DNA of 64,000 nt from Bacilli bacterium (GTDB taxonomy: Bacteria > Bacillota_I > Bacilli_A > RF39 > UBA660). Positions 46,181 through 55,077 of the stretch are shown here, in pieces (position 1 is the first letter of the stretch; each line of letters opens with the position of its first letter). The translations under genes and the position numbers were made by a program. The stretch lies in assembly GCA_017416535.1 (NCBI GenBank), contig JAFQCG010000001.1:62001-126000 (forward strand), given 5' to 3'. The notes below the pieces were generated by a model. The model was not told the origin of the DNA and searched no databases. It saw only the letters and a list, made by a program, of their open reading frames with translations.

Positions 46181-46181
46181 A

Positions 46182-48050
46182 CTATTTTACCTCCTCTTTT
46201 TTAGTCTCTATTATTTGCATACTTGTAGCATCATAGTTTACTTTCATAAAATCATACCATGAACAAATTGGTCGTTCATTACCTAAATCATATTTATAAT
46301 CTGATGGCATTGTTTTACTATAATAATTATTTTGACCAGTTAACCCACATATTACATCTTGATGAATTACACTTCCATGTAGTAAGTTTTCTGGTTTTGT
46401 TCTTATCATATAAGATACAGGTGGATAATAAATATTAATTCCATTAGTCCATAATCTCACAGAATATAAATATTGATGTTCTTCATATGTTAAATTTGGG
46501 TCTACCAATACATTTTTCAGAACATTAGACTTACAAAATACGAACCCATCTGATATAAATGGAGTTTGATATGGAGCGTTTCTTTTTGCTAAATCAATTG
46601 TTTCGTTATATTTTAAAACTGGTAAGAAGTTTATAAAAGTGTCTAACTCTTTTACTATATTGTTATAGTTATAGAAATTATCTGGATCAACTTTATCATC
46701 TGCTTGCCATACCCAACAAGTTAATGCAGAATTATTTCCACATTCTTTTATCTTTTGACAATATTCTTTATCCCAACCATCCATAAATCTTATGCTTGAA
46801 TCAACAATTGCTACATAGCTATTTCCTAGAAATTCAGTTATTTTGGCTAATGCTTGTACATAGTTTTCATCTTTTAAATATATTATTTCTTTTATATTAT
46901 TTTCTGATATATATTTTTCTGATGCTTTTCTTTTATCATTTGTTGCGACTAAGAATTTTATTTTATTTGGATATGTTGAATGTTTTAGACATGATTTAAT
47001 GCATTCTTTATATTCTTCAAATAAATCTATAATTATTACTTCAACATTTTCTTGTTTTAACATTTCTTTATACTTTTCAGCTTGTTTCTTTTGAATGTAA
47101 GATTGTTTGTTTTTCAATTCTTTATTTTCAAACTCTCCTGTTTCTGCAGTCATATAAACTATTTTTTCTTTAAAACTAATACCAGAAAATTCTTCGTATT
47201 CTTTAAGTGTTCTTTCTTTACCCAGTCCAAATTTTCCTAGATCTTCTTTTTTATCTCCTAAATTTAAAAGAGATGCCAGTCTGTTGCTTTCTATTAGCAT
47301 TGCATTTGTTACAGAGGGGAACTTTTGATTTTTTCTTTCATATTGATGATATATGTAACTTTTTCCTGGATTATAAACATTCCAGCCATATGTAAATAAA
47401 CGTATGCTCATTGGTAATTCATCTCCATAAAAGTACATTTCTTTATCGTGAATTACTTCTTTATGTGCCTCACTAAAAGTGAAGAAATTTCCAGCTGCGA
47501 TAAAGGCATTTCTCTTGTAAGCCCTTGGGTCATCATCATTTATCGGAAGTGAATTACAATTTAAAAAGTATGTAGCTGTGTCTCTAAATCCATTAGTGTA
47601 CATTATGCCACCCTCTACTGGATTATCATATGTTTTATCATCTAATGGTAGACTCATCATTTCTTCTGTACAATATGGGGGATATACAGATAATATTGCT
47701 TTTTTATCATTTAATGATAGTAGTTGTTCTATTAACTTTGTATCCCAGTGTTTTACAAATCTCATATGGGAGTCTATTTGATAAACATACTTTTCATCTT
47801 CTATTAAACTTTGACATAAGTATCTTGCATATACACTTCCTCTTGCTTCATTCTCTTTGAGATGAATATATTTACAATTTTTTATTTTTTTTATTTTTTC
47901 TAAATCTTCTGGATTATCACTTTGATAACATATTGAAAAATGTACTCTACCAGGATTATCAGCTTGAATTAGGGCACTATTTATTGTGTTTAAAAGTTCT
48001 GGGTCACAATATGCTGCGATTTCAATTAGTATTGTATCTTCTTTATTCAT
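46182..48050 (-). CDS. Tandem GlcNAc-transferase-like glycosyltransferase
   Basis: A 622-residue cytosolic protein with two glycosyltransferase-A-like halves. The first (about 1-290) resembles the GlcNAc family PF11397 of Skp1-type transferases: IEIAAYCDPELLNTINSAL, ENEARGSVYARYLCQSL and the metal motif YQIDSHMRFVKHWD. It continues with AGNFFTFSEAH and YGDELPMSIRLFTYGW. The second half (about 330-622) repeats the pattern with AIVDSSIRFMDGWD and HQYLYSVRLWTNGI, where DSH is changed to DSS, so it may be inactive. Acceptor is unknown. No sugar-nucleotide pathway genes lie near. Confidence 0.8.
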   Translation of the reverse strand: MNKEDTILIEIAAYCDPELLNTINSALIQADNPGRVHFSICYQSDNPEDLEKIKKIKNCKYIHLKENEARGSVYARYLCQSLIEDEKYVYQIDSHMRFVKHWDTKLIEQLLSLNDKKAILSVYPPYCTEEMMSLPLDDKTYDNPVEGGIMYTNGFRDTATYFLNCNSLPINDDDPRAYKRNAFIAAGNFFTFSEAHKEVIHDKEMYFYGDELPMSIRLFTYGWNVYNPGKSYIYHQYERKNQKFPSVTNAMLIESNRLASLLNLGDKKEDLGKFGLGKERTLKEYEEFSGISFKEKIVYMTAETGEFENKELKNKQSYIQKKQAEKYKEMLKQENVEVIIIDLFEEYKECIKSCLKHSTYPNKIKFLVATNDKRKASEKYISENNIKEIIYLKDENYVQALAKITEFLGNSYVAIVDSSIRFMDGWDKEYCQKIKECGNNSALTCWVWQADDKVDPDNFYNYNNIVKELDTFINFLPVLKYNETIDLAKRNAPYQTPFISDGFVFCKSNVLKNVLVDPNLTYEEHQYLYSVRLWTNGINIYYPPVSYMIRTKPENLLHGSVIHQDVICGLTGQNNYYSKTMPSDYKYDLGNERPICSWYDFMKVNYDATSMQIIETKKEEVK

Positions 48051-48113
48051 AATACCTCCTTATCAATTAGCTGCTATTTTATATATTTTAGTATATCATA
48101 TTTTGACAAAGAA

Positions 48114-48197
48114 AAACTCGCGTTTTCTCAGATTAACTGGTTATGCGAGTTATTTTCCACAACATTGTTTATATTTTTTACCACTGCCACATGGTAA
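48114..48197 (-). pseudogene. Displaced secA 3' end with its terminator (duplicate copy)
   Basis: 48150-48197 on the minus strand encodes [15 protein letters not shown] and a stop, matching the last residues of SecA ([14 protein letters not shown]) at 51431-51473. The adjoining AAACTCGC...GCGAGT hairpin (48114-48150) parallels the secA terminator (51395-51431). The two copies differ at many bases, so the duplication is not recent. Upstream codons do not continue as SecA and no start or ribosome binding site is present, so it is a relic and not a gene. It marks the left edge of the restriction island. Confidence 0.8.
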
Positions 48198-48295
48198 AAA
48201 ATTAAAACAACTGAGTAATTTTTTTCTTTTAAATTGGTGTTTTTTGTTTTAAATAAATAATTTTTTACTCAATAATTGTAAGTTTTTATTCGACA

Positions 48296-48319
48296 ACGTA
48301 TCTAAAAACGTATCTAAAA
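48296..48319. repeat. Tandem repeat ACGTATCTAAAA x2, left edge
   Basis: Two exact copies of a 12-base unit (48296-48307, 48308-48319), four bases from the stop of the restriction-modification gene. The same unit occurs again in the same orientation at 51328-51349, on the other side of the island. Confidence 0.9.
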
Positions 48320-48323
48320 GAAA

Positions 48324-50954
48324 TTATATTTTTATTTCTGCGTCTCCAATAAATGATAGCTCATCAACCAACATTTTTTTTAATTCATTTACCTTAGCGT
48401 ACTTTTCAGCAATTATTTTTTGAATCTCAATATCAGGAATATCAAATCTAAAATTCTTAAAGCATTCTGTTATACTCCAAGTTTGATTTCCTGCTTTTGT
48501 TGTTTGATAAGAGTCTTTTATAATATTTTGAAACTCGCTAATGAACCAATTCAAGTCTATATTATATTTACAATCTTCTTTAATATATAAGATATAAGCA
48601 TGATCAGTTAATGTATATATACCCGGCTTTAAATATGACATTGTTCCGGCATGACCATTTCTACTTATAACAATTCCTTCTTTATCTTTAAAAATTTTCA
48701 ATTTTTTACCATTTGGTAAAATCATATCCTGTTGAACATATCCTAAAGAAGTTTGATCCATTAACGAACTAGATAGTACTATACAATCATCTTTTTTTCC
48801 TTTATTATTATGAATTATTCTAACCGATAAACCTTGATTACCACTCATATACTCAAAGCATTCGGTTATCTTAACATTCTTTGCCTGATATTTAATTGTG
48901 TCAACATCTTCATTTACTTCTTCAAGTGATTTTTTAACATCTAATATTAGATTTTGAGCAGTATCTAAATCTGTTATATATGTATCTAAAGATTTATAAT
49001 TATCATCTATCAATCCTAACTTTATTTGTTCTTCTTTTGTCCACCAATTTTCTATTAGCCATGATTTATCCGAATTAAATTCACTAATATTGATTGCCTT
49101 AAATCTGCCTTTCGCTCTACTTTCTATAATTGGTTTTATAAATTCTTTATCTGCGCTTTTCCATATATTGTAATTATCCACTGCATCCTTTAGGTCATTA
49201 TCAATTGTATCAAATCTATAAACATCTAATGTTTCTCCTATAGAAGAACATATATATGCAAATACATCAGTTTCTTGTATTGGAAGAGTTCCACCTTCAT
49301 TTGGAACTTTTTTTTCTAAGGTAATAATATATGTTTTCTTTTGAGTATTAAAAAATGATTTTTTAGGCAATGAAATAATTGAATTAATATTACATAGTTC
49401 CAATATCTTTTGCTTTAATCTTTTATTATTTAAATTTGACAAAATACCATCAGGAATTACAACGTTTGCTAATCCTCCCGGTTTTAATGATTTAATAATC
49501 CATTCTATAAACATTGCTTCAATTCCCAAACCGCCCCATTTATAATCATCTGTTAATTTTTTTAAATCTGAAGATCCATTTTGAACATAGGGTGGATTAG
49601 CGAGTATCAAGTCATATGTATCATATTCTATTTTGTCTAAAGTTCCTAATGAAGAATGTTTTAGTTGAAATGATTTATTTAATACTTTTGCAGAAAATTC
49701 CTTTGTAAATTCATGTGATGGATACATTGATAACATTTTTGAAAAATATATTAAAGCATTAGCTTTAGCTAATATTATCGTTTTGTCCCCATTATCCTCA
49801 CTATATTTATCATAACCTGTAATAGATATTGAATTATTAAATTCTTTTAGTTTAGAATCATAAGAATATAATTCGTTAATTCTATTTCCAATTGATTCGA
49901 GAAGAAATTTCCCAACTCCACATGCAGGATCACATATATTCATTCCCGGTTTAATATCTACCATTCTAACCATATTATCTACTATTTTTAATGGCGTAAA
50001 GAATTGACCCATGTTCTTTGAATCAGAATCTTGCTTTAAGAAAGATTCAAATAATTTAGATTTAAAATCTTTGGAAATATTTATAAATTTTCCGTTTTCT
50101 TTTTCATAGTTTTTAAATGTTTCTAATATATTTCTAAACGTTTTAGCATCCCCATCATTTTCGTGAAAAACATTACCATTAATAATTCCAGTTCCATCTA
50201 AGCCCTCAGGAAATAACTTTTTCATTTGTGCTCTCGCCCCATTGTCTGAATAATAATTATTCAAAACATCTATTTCACTGTTTCTTTGTTCATATAATGA
50301 AATAAGATATTCAAAGGAGTACATTCCATTTAACACTCCAATATCACTTAAATACTTGAATAAAAACAATTCAACAAAAGTATACAACGCTGCACTTGGT
50401 GAAATACTTTTTGTAATCCATAGTTTTTGATGAACTTGCTTAGCTAAATCTGTAGGATTTAAATATTCTTCTTTTAATATTGCATCATTTGATTGAGATA
50501 TGGAGGCTAATATTCTTTTTAACAATATTTCGGTTTCAACTGGCATACTTTTTGGATGTAATTCAGTTCTTAAATAATTTTCGTGTTCATCCAGTATTTG
50601 ATTACCAGTTAAAGGATTCAACCAAATTGTTTTTGAAGAATCTCTAACCGCATATATTTGCGCTTTTACGGCTTTTGCCACTTCAAATTCTTGCTTAATT
50701 GCATTATTTATTTGTACCTCACTATTAAGCAAGCCATCATTCTTAGATTCTACATATAGAATAATTTCTTTATTCGTATCTACAACTAAGGCATCAGGTT
50801 TTTTTCTTAGAATTTCTGGATTATTTGTATGCTTATTTATTACTTTAGCGTTTATTAAATCATTAATAGTTGTAGCCCCTATATCATAAACTCGCCACTC
50901 TCCAATATATATTGGGCTACTAAATTCCTTACTTTGATTCATTTGTTCACTCAT
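48324..50954 (-). CDS. Type IIG-like restriction-modification enzyme (nuclease, methylase, specificity in one chain)
   Basis: An 876-residue protein. The N-terminus has a PD-(D/E)xK-type nuclease site: P53-D54 in KPDALVVD and E69-S-K71 in YVESK. An HsdM-like N6-adenine methylase follows with GQFFTP (315-320), SAM-binding DPACGVG (341-347) and catalytic NPPY (452-455). The C-terminal third (from about 640) has a type I-S-like target-recognition region, ending in a helical spacer. One chain holding all three functions is a type IIG layout. ATG 50954 follows GAGG; it overlaps the XRE gene by eight bases. Recognition sequence is unknown. Confidence 0.88.
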   Translation of the reverse strand: MSEQMNQSKEFSSPIYIGEWRVYDIGATTINDLINAKVINKHTNNPEILRKKPDALVVDTNKEIILYVESKNDGLLNSEVQINNAIKQEFEVAKAVKAQIYAVRDSSKTIWLNPLTGNQILDEHENYLRTELHPKSMPVETEILLKRILASISQSNDAILKEEYLNPTDLAKQVHQKLWITKSISPSAALYTFVELFLFKYLSDIGVLNGMYSFEYLISLYEQRNSEIDVLNNYYSDNGARAQMKKLFPEGLDGTGIINGNVFHENDGDAKTFRNILETFKNYEKENGKFINISKDFKSKLFESFLKQDSDSKNMGQFFTPLKIVDNMVRMVDIKPGMNICDPACGVGKFLLESIGNRINELYSYDSKLKEFNNSISITGYDKYSEDNGDKTIILAKANALIYFSKMLSMYPSHEFTKEFSAKVLNKSFQLKHSSLGTLDKIEYDTYDLILANPPYVQNGSSDLKKLTDDYKWGGLGIEAMFIEWIIKSLKPGGLANVVIPDGILSNLNNKRLKQKILELCNINSIISLPKKSFFNTQKKTYIITLEKKVPNEGGTLPIQETDVFAYICSSIGETLDVYRFDTIDNDLKDAVDNYNIWKSADKEFIKPIIESRAKGRFKAINISEFNSDKSWLIENWWTKEEQIKLGLIDDNYKSLDTYITDLDTAQNLILDVKKSLEEVNEDVDTIKYQAKNVKITECFEYMSGNQGLSVRIIHNNKGKKDDCIVLSSSLMDQTSLGYVQQDMILPNGKKLKIFKDKEGIVISRNGHAGTMSYLKPGIYTLTDHAYILYIKEDCKYNIDLNWFISEFQNIIKDSYQTTKAGNQTWSITECFKNFRFDIPDIEIQKIIAEKYAKVNELKKMLVDELSFIGDAEIKI

Positions 50955-51201
50955 CAATAATACCTCTTTTCATAAATTTTTTTTCATTTTTACTATAAAC
51001 ATCTTCAAATGTTAATATTTTATCAATATCACAATTAAGTACCTCTGCTATTATCTTTAATGCCTTCATACTTATATCCTTATTTTTCGCTATTTTTGCA
51101 ATAGTTGTTGTTGATAATTGTGTTTCTTTTTGTAAATCTGTCTTAGACATTCTTTGCCTTTTTAATTCACATTCAAGTGGGTAATATGATATTTTTCTCA
51201 T
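50947..51201 (-). CDS. XRE regulator, possible controller of the restriction gene
   Basis: An 84-residue Cro/C1-type DNA-binding protein (LKRQRMSKTDLQKETQLSTT with the recognition helix TTTIAKIAKN). It is the promoter-proximal gene of the restriction unit and overlaps the large gene by a few codons, so they are cotranscribed. This is the usual place for a controller (C) protein delaying nuclease expression, although its sequence is nearer to the generic small XRE type. Confidence 0.8.
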   Translation of the reverse strand: MRKISYYPLECELKRQRMSKTDLQKETQLSTTTIAKIAKNKDISMKALKIIAEVLNCDIDKILTFEDVYSKNEKKFMKRGIIDE

Positions 51202-51230
51202 AATAACACTCCTCTATTATTCCTAGTATA

Positions 51231-51259
51231 ATTTTATCATTTATCTTTACTTTTGTAAA
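51231..51259 (-). promoter_or_regulatory. Promoter of the XRE-restriction unit
   Basis: On the minus strand TTTACA (51259-51254), 17 bases, TAAAAT (51236-51231), about 30 bases before the XRE start. A second -10-like TATACT lies just downstream. Confidence 0.6.
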
Positions 51260-51327
51260 TATTATTTTTAATATAATAAAATATTATTCCATATATGTGC
51301 ATATATTCTTTACTTATATAAATAAAA

Positions 51328-51349
51328 ACGTATCTAAAACGTATCTAAA
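51328..51349. repeat. Tandem repeat ACGTATCTAAA x2, right edge
   Basis: Two exact 11-base copies (51328-51338, 51339-51349), the same unit and orientation as at 48296-48319. With the left pair they bracket the XRE and restriction genes with their promoter. Confidence 0.9.
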
Positions 51350-51394
51350 GGTTATTTTTGATGCAAAATTACCTAAAAATTGTAAGCAATAAAA

Positions 51395-51431
51395 AACTCG
51401 CAAGCCCTTTATTTATAAGGCTTTGCGAGTT
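51395..51431 (-). terminator. Terminator of secA
   Basis: Arms AACTCGCAAGCC and GGCTTTGCGAGTT with one extra T and a 12-base loop, overlapping the secA stop; T-rich sequence follows on the minus strand. Confidence 0.85.
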
Positions 51432-53920
51432 TATTTTCCGCAACACTGTTTATACTTGCGTCCACTGCCACATGGACAAGGATCATTTCTTCCTATTTTA
51501 TTTACTCTTTTTGGTGCTTTCTTAGCTTCTTCTTTTCCATCATTTGTAAGCATCTTTTTAACAGCAGGTTTCCTTTCAACATTATGTCTTATTTCTGCTT
51601 TTAATAAGAATATTGAAACATCTTTGTCGATCTTTTGCATCATTGAGTCAAATAAATCAAATCCTTCCATTGTATAAGCTCTTAAAGGATCTTCTTGAGC
51701 ATATCCACGTAAGTGAATACCTTCTCTTAAATGTGACATAGTATTGATATGTTCCATCCAATAATTGTCTAATACTTGAAGTGTAATTACTTTTTCAAAT
51801 TCTGAAGTTACTTCTTCTGGAATATCTTTTAGTTTTTCCTCATACTCTTTAGTTACTAATTCGTATAATTTATCAATTGTTCCATCTTCTGATAAATCAT
51901 TTATATCAGATACTTTTATATCTTTTGTTAACAAGTTTTGATTGGCAAATTCTGTGATTTCTTCATAATCTTCTGTTGTTAAATGTCCTTCTGGATATAA
52001 ATGTGATTTTACTAAATCAGTAATATGATTTTTAAATGAGGCTAATGTCATTTCATGAATTGATTCACTATCTAGAATAGTATTTCTCTTTTCATAAATA
52101 ATTTCTCTTTGATTATTCATAACATCGTCATATTGTAATAATGATTTACGAATATCGAAGTTATTTCCTTCAACTCTTTTTTGAGCTGTTGTAATTGAAT
52201 TTGTAAATGTTTTACTTTGAATTGATTGATCTCCAAGTCCCATTGTACTCATCATATCTGCAATTCTATCTGATCCGAATCTTACCATTAAGTCATCTTT
52301 CATAGATACAAAGAATTGAGTATATCCTGGGTCTCCTTGACGTCCTGAACGTCCACGTAATTGATTATCAATACGGCGTGATTCATGACGTTCTGTACCA
52401 ACTACACATAACCCACCTAAAGCTTTAATTTCATCAGATAATTTAATGTCTGTACCACGTCCAGCCATGTTAGTAGCGATTGTTACTGACTTTTGACTTC
52501 CGATTTTAGAAATGATTTCTGCTTCTCTTTCATGATTCTTAGCATTTAATACTTCATGAGGTATGTGCGCTTGCTTTAATAATCTACTAATTAATTCACT
52601 TGTTTCAATTGCAATTGTACCTATTAATACAGGTTGTCCCATATCATATTTCTCTTTTACAAATTGAATTAATGCTTTATATTTAGCTTCCTTATTTGCA
52701 TACACTAAATCTGGTGCATCAATACGAATTACTTCTTTATTAGTTGGAATTTCAATAACATACATATTGTAGATGTTTCTAAATTCTTCTTCTTCTGTTT
52801 TTGCTGTACCAGTCATTCCTGATAATTTCTTATACATTCTAAATAAATTTTGGAATGTAATTGTTGCTAAAGTTTTTGTTTCTTGATTAATGTTTACGCC
52901 TTCTTTAGCTTCTATTGCTTGATGTAGTCCTTCAGAATATGCTCTTCCTTTCATTAAACGACCCGTAAATTGGTCAACAATAATGATTTCTCCTTCTTGA
53001 ACTACATAATCTACATCTTTCTTCATAGAGTAGTTAGCTCTAAGAGCTTGATTAATGTGATGTAATAATGATGCATTATCAACTTCATATAAGTTTTCTA
53101 TGTTAAAACTTTTTTCAGCTTTATCTGAACCTGTTTCAGTTAAATTAACACTTCTTGTTTTTTCATCAAAAATGAAATCTTTGTTTTCTTTTAAACTTTT
53201 TGCAAAACGGTCTGCATCTATATATAAATTTGCACTTTTCATTTCTCCACCAGAAATAATTAATGGTGTTCTAGCTTCATCAATTAATACTGAATCGACT
53301 TCATCTATAATTGCAAAGTTAAGTGGTCTTTGTACTCTTTCTTCTTTACGAACAACCATGTTATCTCTTAGGTAATCGAATCCAATTTCATTATTTGTTG
53401 AATATAAAATGTCACATGCATATGCTTCTTGTTTTTCTTTTGAACTCATGTCTCTTCTATTAACACCAACTGTTAAACCAAGGAATCTATGAATTCCACC
53501 CATCCATTCAGCATCACGTCCAGCTAAATATTCATTAACTGTGATAATGTGAACACCTTCACCTGATAAGGCATTTAAATATGCTGGAAGTACTGAAGTT
53601 AATGTTTTACCTTCTCCAGTTCTCATTTCAGCAATATTACCATAATGGATTGCTAATCCTCCAAGGATTTGAACATAATAATGTTTTTCTCCTATTACAC
53701 GGAAAGCTGCTTCTCTTGCAGTAGCAAATGCTTCTACTAATATATCTTCTAGAGTCTCTCCTTCAGATAATCTTTTCTTAAATTCTTCAGTTTTTGCTTG
53801 TAACTCTTCATCTGTAAGTTTTGCATATTCTTCTTCTAATGCAACTATTTTATCTGCTTGCACAGTAAACTTTTTTAATTCTTTATACTCATGATCGAAC
53901 AGTCTTCTTAAAAACTTCAT
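51431..53920 (-). CDS. secA: Protein translocase subunit SecA
   Basis: SecA is the ATPase motor of the general secretion pathway. The 829-residue product has the first nucleotide-binding fold with [20 protein letters not shown] and [20 protein letters not shown], the preprotein-binding region, the second fold with [13 protein letters not shown] and [17 protein letters not shown], and the C-terminal zinc motif [13 protein letters not shown]. All features of a housekeeping SecA are present. A second copy of its last codons lies 3.3 kb downstream. Confidence 0.99.
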   Translation of the reverse strand: MKFLRRLFDHEYKELKKFTVQADKIVALEEEYAKLTDEELQAKTEEFKKRLSEGETLEDILVEAFATAREAAFRVIGEKHYYVQILGGLAIHYGNIAEMRTGEGKTLTSVLPAYLNALSGEGVHIITVNEYLAGRDAEWMGGIHRFLGLTVGVNRRDMSSKEKQEAYACDILYSTNNEIGFDYLRDNMVVRKEERVQRPLNFAIIDEVDSVLIDEARTPLIISGGEMKSANLYIDADRFAKSLKENKDFIFDEKTRSVNLTETGSDKAEKSFNIENLYEVDNASLLHHINQALRANYSMKKDVDYVVQEGEIIIVDQFTGRLMKGRAYSEGLHQAIEAKEGVNINQETKTLATITFQNLFRMYKKLSGMTGTAKTEEEEFRNIYNMYVIEIPTNKEVIRIDAPDLVYANKEAKYKALIQFVKEKYDMGQPVLIGTIAIETSELISRLLKQAHIPHEVLNAKNHEREAEIISKIGSQKSVTIATNMAGRGTDIKLSDEIKALGGLCVVGTERHESRRIDNQLRGRSGRQGDPGYTQFFVSMKDDLMVRFGSDRIADMMSTMGLGDQSIQSKTFTNSITTAQKRVEGNNFDIRKSLLQYDDVMNNQREIIYEKRNTILDSESIHEMTLASFKNHITDLVKSHLYPEGHLTTEDYEEITEFANQNLLTKDIKVSDINDLSEDGTIDKLYELVTKEYEEKLKDIPEEVTSEFEKVITLQVLDNYWMEHINTMSHLREGIHLRGYAQEDPLRAYTMEGFDLFDSMMQKIDKDVSIFLLKAEIRHNVERKPAVKKMLTNDGKEEAKKAPKRVNKIGRNDPCPCGSGRKYKQCCGK

Positions 53921-54009
53921 CCTATCATCTCCTTCATCTTACTATTCTATCAAAAATTATTAAATAAGAAAAGTATTTATTACTTATATAGCATTATATA
54001 GCAACAAAA

Positions 54010-54030
54010 AAGGTACCTTTTAGGTACCTT
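54010..54030 (-). terminator. Terminator of hpf
   Basis: Arms AAGGTACCT and AGGTACCTT with a TTT loop, followed on the minus strand by a T-run. It lies just after the hpf stop at 54038. Confidence 0.85.
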
Positions 54031-54037
54031 GATTATT

Positions 54038-54571
54038 TTATTCTGATTCGATAACTCCATAATTGCCATCGTTTCTCTTATAAACAACAGCAGGTTTATT
54101 TGTTTCGCTATCTTTATACATGTAAAATTGATGTCCTAGTAATTCCATTTGAAGAATTGCTTCTTCTTCATTCATTGGTTTTACTTCAACTTGTTTTCTT
54201 TTTATAACCTTTGTATCAGAAACGTCTTCATCATCTGCCTCGAACTCAGGTAATGCAAAATCAAACGATGTTTTGACTTGTTTAGACATAATTCTTGTCT
54301 TATTCTTACGAATTTGTCTTTCTAGCTTGTCGATTGTTTTATCAACAGCTGCATAAAAGTCATCTTGTGTTTCCTCAGATCTTAAAATAAATGTTTTTAA
54401 CGGTATGGTAATTTCTACACGTTGTTCATGGTTTTTTACTTTTACTATCACGTTTGCGCGAACTGTATCGCTATTTTCTAGGTATTTATCTAATTTTCCT
54501 AGTTTGTCATTAATATAATCGCTCATAGCATCTGTAATTTTAATTTTGTCTCCACGAATGATAATTTCCAT
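54038..54571 (-). CDS. hpf: Long-form ribosome hibernation promoting factor
   Basis: Long HPF drives formation of inactive 100S ribosome dimers in stationary phase. The 177-residue product has the N-terminal S30AE/YfiA domain (MEIIIRGDKIKITDAMSDYI to IRKNKTRI), a linker, and the C-terminal dimerisation domain KRKQVEVKPMNEEEAILQME, GHQFYMYKDSETN. ATG 54571 with AAGGAGG is preferred over a longer in-frame start at 54604. Confidence 0.97.
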   Translation of the reverse strand: MEIIIRGDKIKITDAMSDYINDKLGKLDKYLENSDTVRANVIVKVKNHEQRVEITIPLKTFILRSEETQDDFYAAVDKTIDKLERQIRKNKTRIMSKQVKTSFDFALPEFEADDEDVSDTKVIKRKQVEVKPMNEEEAILQMELLGHQFYMYKDSETNKPAVVYKRNDGNYGVIESE

Positions 54572-54617
54572 ACTATCGCCTCCTTTACAATTTAAGTATA
54601 TCATATCAAAAGAAAAA

Positions 54618-54643
54618 AAACTACTATTTTACACTAGCAGTTT
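54618..54643 (-). terminator. Terminator of the cold-shock gene
   Basis: Arms AAACTACTA and TAGCAGTTT (one G-U in RNA) with an eight-base loop, overlapping the stop at 54624 and followed by eight T on the minus strand. Confidence 0.7.
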
Positions 54644-54845
54644 CTTTCACTAGTCGAACATTTACCGCTTGATAACCTTTACTTGTTTCAATTAGTTTAA
54701 ATTCAACTAGTTGTCCTTCTGATAAAGTTTTATACCCCTCTTTATCTATAGCTGAGTAATGTACGAAGATATCTTCATTCTCTTTGAAATCGATAAATCC
54801 ATAACCTTTATCATTGTTAAACCATTTCACGCGCCCTACTATCAA
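54624..54845 (-). CDS. Cold-shock domain protein
   Basis: A 73-residue single-stranded nucleic-acid-binding OB-fold protein, likely an RNA chaperone. RNP-1 is KGYGFID and RNP-2 is DIFVHYSAI, preceded by VGRVKWFNND. The TTG at 54845 is six bases after GAGAGGTG and gives the family N-terminus, whereas a GTG at 54854 overlaps that site. An extended -10, TGC-TAAAAT (hexamer 54898-54893), lies about 50 bases upstream. Confidence 0.95.
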   Translation of the reverse strand: MIVGRVKWFNNDKGYGFIDFKENEDIFVHYSAIDKEGYKTLSEGQLVEFKLIETSKGYQAVNVRLVKETASVK

Positions 54846-54892
54846 CTCTAGCACCTCTCATTCTACCCATTATTTTTCTGTCGGCACATTCT

Positions 54893-54901
54893 ATTTTAGC
54901 A
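54893..54901 (-). promoter_or_regulatory. Cold-shock gene extended -10 promoter
   Basis: On the minus strand TGC-TAAAAT with no clear -35. The short leader predicted from it is about 40 bases. Confidence 0.5.
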
Positions 54902-54948
54902 GAACTTTTTTATTTTTTTCACAATTTCCCTTAGCAGTAAAATTATGT

Positions 54949-55054
54949 CCTTGAAATGCATTATTTATTCCTAAATCGGTTTTTTAAGGCATTTAAGTTT
55001 GGTTCAAGGCCTTTTATAGAATAAAAAAATAATAATATTTTTTTATTCTATAAT
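54949..55054 (+). promoter_or_regulatory. agrBD control region with inverted and direct repeats
   Basis: TATAAT (55049-55054) lacks a consensus -35. It overlaps the right arm of a 16-base perfect inverted repeat (55015-55030 and 55037-55052; arms TATAGAATAAAAAAAT and its complement). Upstream are direct repeats TTTAAGGC (54983-54990) and TTCAAGGC (55003-55010) with 20-base period and an inverted CCTTGAA (54949-54955). Two repeats two helix turns apart upstream of a poor -35 fit a LytTR-type activator such as AgrA. This is inference. Confidence 0.5.
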
Positions 55055-55077
55055 ACTAATTGTAAGGTGTGATGATT

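Noticed and set aside
48150-48197. A separate small gene encoding a SEC-C peptide
   Set aside because: No start codon with a ribosome binding site, and upstream codons show no similarity to SecA or other SEC-C proteins.
48296-51349. CRISPR-like repeats
   Set aside because: Only two direct copies per site with no spacers between them, and no cas genes nearby.
54955-55060. RNAIII-like effector RNA beside the Agr module
   Set aside because: The gap upstream of agrB is only about 170 bases and shows promoter-type repeats, with no long structured transcript or terminator.
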